DNA of 64,000 nt from Eremophila alpestris peregrina (Eukaryota > Chordata > Aves > Passeriformes > Alaudidae), in assembly GCA_009792885.1 (NCBI GenBank), contig WMCF01000006.1, positions 1,178,001-1,242,000 on the forward strand, read 5' to 3'. Within the stretch, counting starts at the first letter, position 1, and each line of letters opens with the position of its first letter. This document shows, one piece after another, positions 13,501-23,219 of the stretch. Made by a program: the position numbers and the translations under genes. The notes under the pieces were generated by a model. That model searched no databases and was not told the DNA's origin. It saw only the letters and a program-made list of their open reading frames with translations.

Positions 13501-14268
13501 GTGATGTTACAGCCTAGGGTAGCAGAAATAGTATGATATTTGACAACATAATGGTCACAGGTGTGAAATAAAAATTGGAACCTCTCAGAGAGGCTAGAAG
13601 AGATGTAATAGTCATATGCTGAGTAGTTGCTTTCAAGGGATGAGAGTCTGGAGTTCAGTGTGTTTGCAACGTACAGGGATATGGTCATGGTGAAAACCAT
13701 GGCAAAGGTCACAGGGAAGCAGTAAATGCTGTCTCTCAGAGCAATGTTTAAATAGCAGGTAGTGACCAAAGCACACAGTGCTTGACTGTGAGAGGAAGAT
13801 GAAAGGTTGAAAGCTTGTTAAATAGTTGAAAATAAAGGTTGAAAGCTGTTTGACACATATGTCATGGGTGAGGGTGATTCTACTTTGTAATATTAGTGAA
13901 GCAGTGGTTTTGTATGACATGCCATAGCTGTATGTGTGGTTTTGCCATTAATGGGGTCTGACAAGTACCCTCATTAGTGATTCAAGAAAGGAGAGGGTAA
14001 GATAAAGAATGATGTCAGTTGATGAATGTATGAAATAAGTGATTGACAGCATGTTTATGTGGCTGCATTACTGTTAGCCTGATTGATCATGTTTGTATTT
14101 TATCAAATCCAGCTGGTGAAACAGCTCCATCTCTTCTGTTTGAACACATTTCTCCAGTCCCGTGCACTGAGCGTTGAATTCCCTGAGATGATGTCAGAGG
14201 TGATTGCTGCCCAGCTACCCAAGATTCTAGCAGGGATGGTGAAACCTCTTCTCTTTCACAAGAAGTGA
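4258..14268 (+). CDS. PGR: Progesterone receptor, C-terminal part (hinge end and ligand-binding domain), five exons, gene enters from left
   Basis: Ligand-activated nuclear receptor (NR3C3): binds progesterone, moves to or stays in the nucleus, and acts as a dimer on hormone response elements. Exons are 4258-4560, 5904-6048, 9324-9454, 12513-12670 and 14113-14268. All have AG acceptors and GT donors, and their phases join into 297 residues and a TGA stop. Visible are the hinge basic motif RKLKKFNK, the LBD core (LTSLN...ERQLL...VKWSK), the signature FRNLHIDDQITLIQYSW, the helix 10/11 dimer region, the AF-2 core FPEMMSEVI, and the receptor's C-terminal tail ending PLLFHKK. Exon lengths 145, 131 and 158 equal those I recall for human PGR exons 5-7. 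The transactivation domain and both zinc-finger exons are not in the window. The neighbouring ARHGAP42 gene in tail-to-tail orientation supports PGR over GR, MR or AR paralogues. Confidence 0.97.
5904..6048 (+). CDS. PGR: PGR exon 5: ligand-binding domain helices 3-5
   Basis: 145 nt, acceptor CCAG, donor GTAAGT. It encodes the nuclear-receptor signature region with FRNLHIDDQITLIQYSW and then MSLMVFAMGWRSYKH. The Trp, Met and Arg residues that contact ring A of progesterone (human W755, M759, R766) are retained. Human GL at positions 762-763 reads AM here (codons 5975-5980). It ends with GA of the Glu codon completed by exon 6. Confidence 0.97.
9324..9454 (+). CDS. PGR: PGR exon 6: ligand-binding domain middle
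   Basis: 131 nt, acceptor GTAAG, donor GTAGGT. It translates as QRMKESSFYSLC, SMWQLPQEF and LQVSQEEFLCMKALLLLNT, matching the PR helix 6-8 region. Intron reading-through on both sides gives a longer open frame, but only this stretch is PR. Confidence 0.96.
12513..12670 (+). CDS. PGR: PGR exon 7: ligand-binding domain helices 8-10
   Basis: 158 nt. The acceptor sits after a run of T ending TTTAG, and the donor is GTAAGT. The first two bases complete an Ile codon, giving IPLEGLRSQ, then YIRELVKAIGLRQKGVV and SQRFYQLTKLMDSMHD. It ends exactly on a codon boundary. The large helix 9/10 segment is very close to mammalian PR. Confidence 0.97.
12671..14112 (+). other. PGR intron 7
   Basis: Bounded by GTAAGT and AATCCAG. 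Two overlapping minus-strand open frames at 13428-13920 (113 and 95 codons) have no recognisable domain and are probably chance. Short repeated words (GGTTGAAAGCT) occur near 13805-13850. Confidence 0.6.
14113..14268 (+). CDS. PGR: PGR exon 8: helix 10/11, AF-2 helix 12 and stop
   Basis: The last coding exon: 51 codons plus TGA at 14266-14268. It starts LVKQLHLFCLNTF, where Cys and Thr (human C891, T894) line the ligand pocket, and continues QSRALSVEFPEMMSEVI, the AF-2 coactivator groove. It then gives the PR-specific tail AAQLPKILAGMVKPLLFHKK. Human Tyr890 is Phe here (codon 14134-14136). The acceptor is AATCCAG. Confidence 0.97.
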   Translation: MVKQLHLFCLNTFLQSRALSVEFPEMMSEVIAAQLPKILAGMVKPLLFHKK

Positions 14269-16100
14269 AATGTCTTTTCTCTTATCATAGAGATGATGCC
14301 TGGGTCATTTTTTCTTTGTTTATTTTGGTCAAGATTGAGCATATTTGATATACTTACCCTGCTGACTGCTTTATACCTGTAACATACACAAGCCATGCAA
14401 GCTTGATGTACATATTGTGAGTTCCTGATTCCTCAACTGCAAAAATCACAACAATCATAAGAAATGTTTTGTAAGCTTGTCTAAGCTGCTTTTTAGATAT
14501 GCATATGAATGACAAGGAATAGATTTTCCAGATTTCTAACAATAGTTATACATTTTTCTTATACATTGCACAGTCTTGAATTTCTGGTATGACATGGTGC
14601 AAAATTTTTATTTTAGTACATTGTGTGTGCATGGGTACATGTGGGCATGTGCATAATATAAGATTTTTGAGGAATTAAAAGAAATATTGCCCACATTTTC
14701 TTATGGATATTTTACTTTTTATTACTGCAATGCCATCATGAGTAATTAAAGTGCTAGGCACACAGTATACATTCATACTCTCATCTGTGGTCATGTTGCA
14801 TTGAAGCTCTTAAGTCCAGCAGATTGTTTTCTGCAGCCTTCAGTGGAGCTCTTCTTCAAAATTCAGAAAGTTTAGGAAAATTTCAGTGCATATTACACCC
14901 AAAGTAATGTGTGTGCAAACCCATTAAGCTTTGGTTTGTGTTATTTTTCCTTAAAAGTTCAGCACTTACTAAAGCTAAATGACTTAGCTGCAATCTTAAA
15001 TTCATCAACTCTTACATTCTGTATTTCAGAAGCTTTAAATAGAGATGTTTTCACTGACTGCAACTCTTAATAATCTTAATGTTTTGAATTCCAATGCTGA
15101 ACACTCAGTCAGCCATTAGCATCAAATTATAGTGAGATTAGATGCAAAAAGATATGGAAAATATGACTGCAAACATTTTGATGCACATCAGACTCATTTC
15201 AATACGATTTACTGGAGCTACATGTTTTTGATTTTAAAAGCATGCCATTATAAATGGGGTAATTGTAAAAAAGGAATTGGACTCAATTAGCCTTATACAT
15301 TCAAGAAGAATGACATGTTTTACCATAAAAGTGAATATTCAGCTGAAAAATTATAATGTGGTGGTGTTTGTTCCTTCGATGTGGTTTTGAAACAACTCAT
15401 GCATTTAAGGCAGTTAATTGTAGATATATTCAAACAACAGAGAAACAGAGAAACCTTAAGAAGAATTTATGAGTCTATTAAAATGCAACAAATTTTGCCA
15501 GTCATTAGAAATGATACATAAACATAGGAAATGGAGAGTCTTGTTTGGGTACTTCTGGCCTTACGCTTTTGCTTTTGCCCATGACTTGTTAGATGCCCCC
15601 ACTGTGTGACAGTGTCCTGCTGGTGGTGTGTAGCTTGGTCTGTGCAGACATATCCTTGGCACATGAACAAAGGCCCCTGGGATGTAAGTTCAGTATCTCT
15701 GGCTAAATCAGGGTGCCCCTCATTAAAAGTGTAAGTGATGTTGCTTGTTGGTAAAAATTACATCTTGGTTCTTTAAATAACTGGACAACTTACAAGTACA
15801 GGATTGTCTAAAGGTGTCCTTACTGGTTGTAATTTCCTGAAGCCAAGGAATAAGAATCAACATTACAACTGGGAATAAAAGCATTTTTGAGATCCCCATG
15901 TAGTAGTACAGTACCCACTAGAGCTGGTGCAAATGTGTGGCCCTAGATAAAGTGGTATGGACAGACTTGTGTGTTAGTTGACTAGGTTTTGTCATTTCTA
16001 ACTGCCCAGGAAAGCAATGTCTTTCATATTCAATACAGTCTAACTTTTAACTGTGATCCTTAAAGCAAGTATGTTTTAATAAATAGCACAAAATTCTTTA
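14269..16100 (+). other. PGR: PGR 3' UTR (3' limit uncertain)
   Basis: AT-rich sequence directly after the PGR stop with no further coding homology. The hexamer AATAAA occurs at 15874-15879 and 16078-16083. The second is followed by a T/GT-rich stretch (about 16118-16145), which suits a polyadenylation site. PR 3' UTRs in other vertebrates can be much longer, so the true end may lie further right; further AATAAA hexamers occur near 19.3, 19.8, 21.5 and 21.9 kb. Confidence 0.5.
16078..16083 (+). promoter_or_regulatory. Candidate PGR polyadenylation signal AATAAA
   Basis: A canonical hexamer 1.8 kb past the PGR stop with T-rich and GT-rich sequence 35-60 bases downstream. An earlier AATAAA lies at 15874. 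Neither can be confirmed without transcript ends. Confidence 0.35.
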
Positions 16101-16799
16101 TTTCTACCTCCTGAAGTTTTGCTTTCTTTATTTTGTGTTTGCATTCAGTAAATGTGATTCTCAGTAAAAAATTCCATTTCAACCATTCCACTTTCATGTA
16201 ACAGCAATATTTCCTTGCATTCTTTTGGAATTGAAATATTGCCACATGATTTACCACTGAATAAGCAGACCATCTATGTTACTGTTTAGATTAAACTGAT
16301 AACAGAAGCTTCCCACACTAAAAATTATTCCTCATCACCCTAATTCTGAAATTAGATGACAGAGCAGGCAAGATGCTTGCCTTAGGAATGCATGGATCTA
16401 CTTACATCTGCCTTTTACTCAGTCCCTAAGTGGCTGACATGTCACCATGTCCTATAAACATAGCAGATTAGTCCGAAATGCTCTATATTTGCCTCAAAGG
16501 CATAATCAAAAAGGAAGTAGAGATACCTTTTGGGAATAGATAACTGTTAAAAACATTCTCAAATTATATTTCTAAAAGTCCTCTAACTCACAGAAAAAAA
16601 ATCCCAAAAGTTCATGGCTGTGATGAATTCACTACACAAGACAGAATGATTGGGTAATTGTGTCTGCTGTAAGAGTCTGAAAGTCCTGTAATCATTATGT
16701 GATTGTCTGAGGTTCAAAAAGAAATTCCAGCTATAAGCCCAGATTATAAAAATGGCCTTTAGGGTCCATTTTGATATTGTCATTTGCTCTGGGTTACTT

Positions 16800-17518
16800 G
16801 GACACCATGAACAGTGGAAAAGGACCTGGGGGTNNNNNNNNNNNNNNNNNNNNNNNNNNNNNNNNNNNNNNNNNNNNNNNNNNNNNNNNNNNNNNNNNNN
16901 NNNNNNNNNNNNNNNNNNNNNNNNNNNNNNNNNNNNNNNNNNNNNNNNNNNNNNNNNNNNNNNNNNNNNNNNNNNNNNNNNNNNNNNNNNNNNNNNNNNN
17001 NNNNNNNNNNNNNNNNNNNNNNNNNNNNNNNNNNNNNNNNNNNNNNNNNNNNNNNNNNNNNNNTGTCCAGAGAAGGGCAACGGAGCTGGGGAAGGGTCTG
17101 GGGCACAAGTGCTGTGAGGAGCAGCTGAGGGAGCTGGGGGTGTTCAGCCTGGAGAAAAGGAGGCTCAGGGGAGACCTTACTGCTCTCTATAGCTGTCTGT
17201 AAGGAGGCTGTAGCCAGTGGGGGGGAGGGGGGTGAACCTCTTCTGCTGGGTAACAACTGACAGGAGGAGAGGACATGACTTCAAGCTGTTCTAGAGGAAG
17301 TTCAGGTTGGATATCAGGAAGAGAAAAATTTCTTTGTTGAAAGGGTGGTTAAGCACTGGAAGGGGCTGCCCAGGGAAGTGACGAAGTCACCATCCCTGGA
17401 AGTGTTCAAGAAATTACTTACTTCTATGGTTTAGTTGATGAGGTGGAGAGCAATCAAAGCTTGGACTCTATAATCTTGGCAGGTCTTTTCCAAACTGAAT
17501 GATTCTGATTCTATGAAC
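16800..17518 (+). mobile_element. CR1 LINE copy interrupted by an assembly gap
   Basis: The left part ends with ACAGTGGAAAAGGACCTGGG, a CR1 internal phrase. After the gap the copy resumes TGTCCAGAGAAGGGCAACGG and runs to a CR1 tail GATTCTGATTCTATGAAC at 17500-17518. The 5' boundary is approximate. The copy has a G-rich insertion at 17219-17233. Confidence 0.88.
16834..17063. other. Assembly gap of 230 N
   Basis: A run of N. Both edges are CR1. In the copy at 55.9-56.5 kb the matching interval is about 207 bases, so the gap is close to the expected size and probably holds only CR1 sequence. Confidence 0.97.
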
Positions 17519-20500
17519 ACCAATCAAAACACCTGATTTCTTCTTCCTTACAGAAATCTTGTGTACTATGACTTTCCAACCATGCAGCAATGTTCAGAGA
17601 GCCATTATTTGATTTTTTTACTGAGTACAAGTTTTTAAAGTTGTATGTGCTTCTGTCCTTTTTTTAAAGAGCAAAGCATTTTTGACTGGAGCTTTACAAA
17701 TAGGTCTATATTAACATCTTGCAGTGCTTCTCAATATATTGAGCAAGGCAGAACAATGCTGGATCTTGTTATGGTGCATTAATACACTAGAAATAAGAGG
17801 TTTCAGCAGATGGATTTTTCTTGTTTTCTGACATTTAGGATGTGCCTGATTACATTTTAAAGATATGAAACCTGTTGTATTAAGTAGAAAGCTTGTCAGC
17901 CATCTTCTACATGTTTTTCTTTTGAGCTATCACTAGAAGTTCTTCATACACTGAATAATGCAGGCTGTGCCTGAAGCTAAGCCTCTCCTGCTCTGTACAC
18001 TTAAGGTGTTTTTGACCAAAGCCCTTTAGCATTACCTTCTGTTGGTAAGCACTCAAGCAGTGAAGCAAACAAACCAACCTGTGAAGTCTCTGCTTCTTTT
18101 GGGCTCTGCTGCTGTGATTCAGCTCTGTAGGTATCATCTCTGTAGTTTTTAAATAATGTTTTGGAGGTTGAAGTGCCTGGCCATGGCAGCTCACCTGTGT
18201 TTGGAGAGCTGAGACCTCCAGCCCCTGCAAGCTGTTCTCTTTGTCTATGAGCTGCTCCGCACTGTGGTCCAAGATACACAAAAGATCAAACACTTGGCTC
18301 ATGTTTTCAAACATCTTAACTGTATCTACAGTTGGGACCAGCCTTTAGGGATGGGGGGGATGTGGGTTCCTTAATACCTAGTCCATGACAGAGGGAAATG
18401 TGGTCTGAGAAGCTTTCCATTGATTTCATGGCACTTTGGAGTGGCCTGGCTGTGTGTGTGTACAGTAAACACACATAATAACTTCTGCTCTGCAGCTGTT
18501 TCTTCAGCTGCACTGTGGTTATGCTTTCTTGTGCTCTATGTGCAACAGTGGAAGTGAGACCTAAACTTGTATTTTCTGACAGTCAATGCCTTGTTAGTAC
18601 CTTAGCTGGGTTTTTTTCTTTCTTTTCAAGTAGAGTAACAGATCTCTCTCCGTTATTTTTGTTAGGAAGGTGAGCTGCTTTCCTGTGTTCCTACCTACAC
18701 CCAAATATTGATCTCAGCTACCAGTGATGTGTCAGTAGCAGGAACAGCAGGGATCCTGCAGAGATCCTTCCCTCCTGTCCTCTCCTCCATGCCCAAACTT
18801 AAGGTTGGTTTATCTGCTGAGCAGGAGAGGATGGGGCTGCACTCCACCCATACAGTGCAACTTGAAGCACACATTTCTTGCCTTACATGCTGTTTGTGGC
18901 AGGCTGACCTTTCTTTCCTTCCGAGAAGGCAGCTTGCAGCCACAGAGCTATATCCAAAGCCCTCCCAACTTTCCACAGCCAGGCTGGACTGTCAGCATTG
19001 CTGGATTTATTGGTTTGTACTGCTTTGTGTCATGGTGACCTGACTTGGACAGAGATTTGCTTTTAGTTTAGTTCTCTTTTTCCCTTGGAAGATGAAAAGG
19101 AAAAAAACTCTAATATTTTAGGTATTTTTTGACTTTAAATTTATGGGGGGTTTTTTTCAATGAATGCTATTAATTTATTAGATTGATGTTATTTGCATGA
19201 AGGATGGTACTGTAGCTTCTCAGATGCTTGGACAGAAACATTCAGTAAAAGGTGACTGCATGGATATTAATAACTAAGTTAAAATGTATCAGTCTGTTTA
19301 CCTTAAAGAGAAAATAAATAACCATCAGAAAAAAGTCTTTTAAGTGCTGTTGGAACTAATGCAGCAGTTGCATAACTTCAAATACTTGAGCAGTGCTGAT
19401 CCCTTGACGTATTTTTTCACTCACATTTAGGAATTTTTTTCCCTAGGTTGAGCCCACAGTGCTCTGTATGAGACATTTAAAACATATATAGAGGACATCA
19501 AGAAGTGGTGAGCTTTCATTTAGTTCCAGTATATCCTATAAAACTGGCAACATTTCAATTCCTTGCCGGTGTGGGGTGGGCTCATTGTAAAAATACCATC
19601 ACAAGCCTTTTAGTCATAGATCATGTTTTCCTGACCATGAAAAACAAGTTACCTTTTCACCTCTCTGGGTACAATAGTTCCACCAATTTAACATTCAGGC
19701 ATATCAGTGAGGAAGTTCTCACAGTGTCATTTAAATAGTCTCACTCTATTGCATTTTCCCACACTCAATTCAAATACCTACCCAGCCAGTTCATGACTAA
19801 AATCTTTTGCTTTGTGGAGGAAAAAAAAAAGAAATAAATCATTGTCAGGAAATCAGAACACTGCATCAGTGAGCTTCAAACAAGGGGCTATATTGGATGA
19901 AAATCAGGTAGTGAGCTTAATAAGCACCTTTGACATCACATCAGAAATAACTGGGCAGAGAAGTACAGAGACCTTTGTGTTATACAGGTGAGATTTGTAT
20001 GAACATCACTGTAAGTTGCTCATTCCAGGGATGTACAGTTCTCTCAGAGACCTATTTTTCATATGCTGAATGGGAATATAGCAATGCTCTTACACTTCAT
20101 ACCTGTACTGTTGGGTGGTGTCCAGTCTGAGACTCTAATCTGCAATATCTCCAGTTGAGAACAATGTTCTCATCATGGTGCTGCTCAAAGAAACTGATTT
20201 ATTCTGGCAGGCTATATGGAGCATGAATAAGTAAAACACCAAACCATCATGTGCATGGCATTTTGAATCCAAAAAGGTGTGGACATGGTCTTACTGAGAG
20301 TATTTGGAAAAGGAACACCTGGCCACCTGCAATTAATATGTTCCCAACCATTTGCCCAGATTCCAGCAACATTCCTGAGAGTAAAAATGGATTTTGACAG
20401 CCTATGTAGGTATATTCTGTTGTAGACAAAGGACAACATACTTGACAAAATTTTACGACTATTAAATAGAAAAAGCTGTGACATGATGCTGTCAGGAGAG

Positions 20501-21540
20501 GCTCTCAGCCTGCCTGTGGGGCATTACACACAACAGAGGGGAATCTCATATTTTGGGACACCACCACACATCAAGCATTGGTCAGCTGAGGATGACAAAG
20601 CTTTTCACTTAAAATTTTAGATGTTTTGTATCCTAAAGCTCACAAGATAGTCACACTGCACTGGCCAGTTCACTTCTTACCATAATTTTACACAATCACA
20701 CACCAAATTGCTGTTTCAAGTAGTTCCTAGTGATGGCTACAGCCAGCTTAGGTTTTACTGGGAGACAGAACCTTCTTCCCTTTCACAAGCTTCAAAATAT
20801 AGGTAATGTGTCTATTTGGCTGCCCACAGCCAAGAGGTTGCACAAGTGACACATAAAAAAAAACCCCAACAAAACAAAAAAAACCCCACCCACCTAAAAC
20901 AAACAAACAAAAACAAAACAAGACTTCCAAACATCTGAAATGTTGAAAATACTACTTCATGAAGTTTTTTTGCTTCGGGTATCCTTAAAGCCTCCCCTGA
21001 AGACAGGCATTAATTTTAAGAAAAACTAGGGGACAGAGAAAAGCACAACCCAAAGCTAGGCACTTCTGCAGAGCATGATCTGGTTTTAGTTTCTGAATTT
21101 CATGCAGGCTCTAAATTCCAGTTCCCATATTTGTGAAACATTTATCCTCACCTCATTCCTATTCCTTCAATACACCTTCTTTTCCCAGTGGGTTGCTTGG
21201 ATGTGTAACACATTAACACTTTGCAGAGCCTTTGTAATCCTCAATGGAAAAATTGTAGAAAGACAAATAATCCTTAACTTTGAGATATCTTTGGACTATA
21301 TTTCTCTGTATTTAACATTCAGGATCATGACAGACATAATTTGTGCTTTGTTGCTATTGCTTTTATTTTTGGGAAAAAAGGACTTGTATAAGATTTCTGT
21401 ATTTTCCTCTGGAGAAAAGGAGCTTTCATCTCTATATTTGTACATCTGAAATGATAGCTTCAAGTATTTTTGCAAAGGTGTTGTCTAGCTACCTTGTGTC
21501 ATGTCCAATAAAATGGGGATGTGTACTTGCTTTGTAGTAG
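17519..21540. other. Intergenic or extended 3' UTR sequence
   Basis: AT-rich with moderately GC-rich patches (about 18.0-18.3 and 18.7-19.0 kb). Overlapping open frames on both strands there (up to 135 codons) lack domains, typical start context or codon bias I can recognise. Confidence 0.5.
20858..20922. repeat. A/C-only simple-sequence tract
   Basis: About 65 bases almost free of G and T: runs of A broken by CCCC and CAAA units. On the minus strand it is a T/G-rich tract with GGGTGGGG and GTTT repeats. Confidence 0.7.
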
Positions 21541-21794
21541 TATGAGAAGTGTTTAACTCTTCAGCTACCAGTAGATGGACAAAAATCCACTAGATTGGGT
21601 GGAGGGTAAATCTGCAGAATGGCACTGGTGTCACTGGACTTGGGGCTGCAGCTGCCAGTGCCAGGCTTGTGGAGCCACTTGTGCTGCAGTCCTACAGAGC
21701 AGCTGCAAGGAGGCTGATTTTGGAGGATACTTTGGCAGCTCCAGGTCAGAGACAATACACACTGATTATTTACTGAGTTCAAACCCATATGGCT

Positions 21795-21819
21795 GGGATG
21801 GGGTAGGGTGGGGGGGGGG
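21795..21819 (+). other. G-quadruplex-type motif
   Basis: Four G-runs (GGG, GGGG, GGG and a run of ten) separated by loops AT, TA and T. This fits the standard G3+N1-7 pattern with very short loops. No known gene is adjacent. Confidence 0.7.
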
Positions 21820-23158
21820 CAGAACTTTTTTCCATTTTGTTTGCAATTCAAACCATCTATATGAGACAGGATACAATAAAACCTTATCTAGTTATTTATT
21901 TATATCTTTATTTATTCTTACACGAGAGGTTCTGACTTTAATCAAAACTGCAACGGTAAAGCTGCCAGCCTGTAAAAGCATCAAAATAAGTTACGATGCA
22001 TCCCTGATCTCCTGGCATAAACACAAAGGGAAAGTTTATTGAAAAGCCTGCCCTGCAGTGCAGAAGGGCCATGAACAGCAGCACTAGCAAGAGGTGCTGA
22101 TGTGGGAGCAGAGGCTGTGGCACAGTGGGAATGGAGGTGCTGGCACAGATCAGCAAGAACACACCTGAGCAGAGACACCATTAGCACAGCAACCTAGACA
22201 TTGAGTAATAATTTATTTGTAACTACTCAAAAGCCAGGGTTTCAGAATAAATTGTCCCCAGACTTTACAGAGGTGGTGTCTGAGCTCACTACCATATCCA
22301 CACCAAGAACTGGAGCTTTCTGCTGCCAGAATGGGTGAGTACCATATCTGCCCTCTGAGGTGCAAGATGCAGCACACTAGAAGATGCATCCATCCACCAC
22401 CCATCCACCCTGGGATCCTCAGTCATGGGGGAGAAGAGTTTTTCTTGCTGCTGGTCATTGACCTGGACTGGTGCAACCTTTCCTTGGCTGCACCAACAGG
22501 GCACATCACCCCTGGCTTTTAAGGAACTGACTCCAGTGCTCAGGTGATCCTTCCCTCATCCTTAACCTGTTCTGCTTCCCACCCCTGTTGTGGTGTGCAA
22601 CAGGCAAGGAGTGGGACTGCAGCCTGGTGAGGGGCACAGACAGAATGGCTGGGAAATGCCATGTGTCCTCCATCAACAGGAGAGACCACCCCCCTCCTTT
22701 CCTGTTCTAAGGCAAAAAACTGAACTGCTGGTTTAGATGGCAGCCCTTTCTAAGGATGTGCTGCAGTGTTAGTGTGCCCTCAGAGCAGGATTAGTCACGC
22801 CAGCAACGCCAGTACTTACGGACATCATTACCACATAATACAGAACATCTTGGAAGTGATGTTGCAGTTCCACTTCTGAATGTCCTTGTTCTTGTGAATT
22901 CGTATTTTGGATGTTACCACTGCTCCATGTACACATCACAAGCAGTTTGACGGGGCTGGGACTTACCACATGGATGATTCATTGTCCAAATTAGTTTTAA
23001 GCATTTCATGCAGTATAAAACAACTGGGGAAGGCATTTAGTCAGTACAAAAATACATGAATTTCTTTTAAGTGGAAGTTCTGTAAGTATTCTGTTAAATA
23101 AATCATTTATTTACACAATGATGTTCCTCAGGATTGAGTGGAATATCTTTGTGTGTGC

Positions 23159-23219
23159 ACATATATATCTATATATCTATATATCTATATCTATGTATGT
23201 ATGCATATATATATATATA
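23159..23219. repeat. AT-rich microsatellite (ATATCT/ATGT)
   Basis: A compound TA microsatellite with interspersed ATCT and ATGT units. It yields a Tyr/Ile-rich chance ORF on the plus strand. Confidence 0.9.

Noticed and set aside
13428..13920. Two overlapping minus-strand open frames in PGR intron 7
   Set aside because: No recognisable protein; Ser/Tyr/Phe-rich translation typical of AT-rich non-coding DNA.
16583..17256. Several open frames crossing the N-run
   Set aside because: They are artefacts of translating N as open sequence; the flanks are CR1.
17907..19043. Overlapping 90-135 codon open frames on both strands
   Set aside because: Frames on opposite strands cover the same bases, no family is recognised, and there is no splice or promoter support.
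21575..22042. 155-codon plus-strand open frame with Gly/Trp/Cys-rich start
   Set aside because: No domain, no start context, overlaps minus-strand frames and a G-run; consistent with chance in GC-rich DNA.
23159..23219. Array-like short repeats as a possible CRISPR
   Set aside because: Simple TA microsatellite without spacers, in a vertebrate genome.
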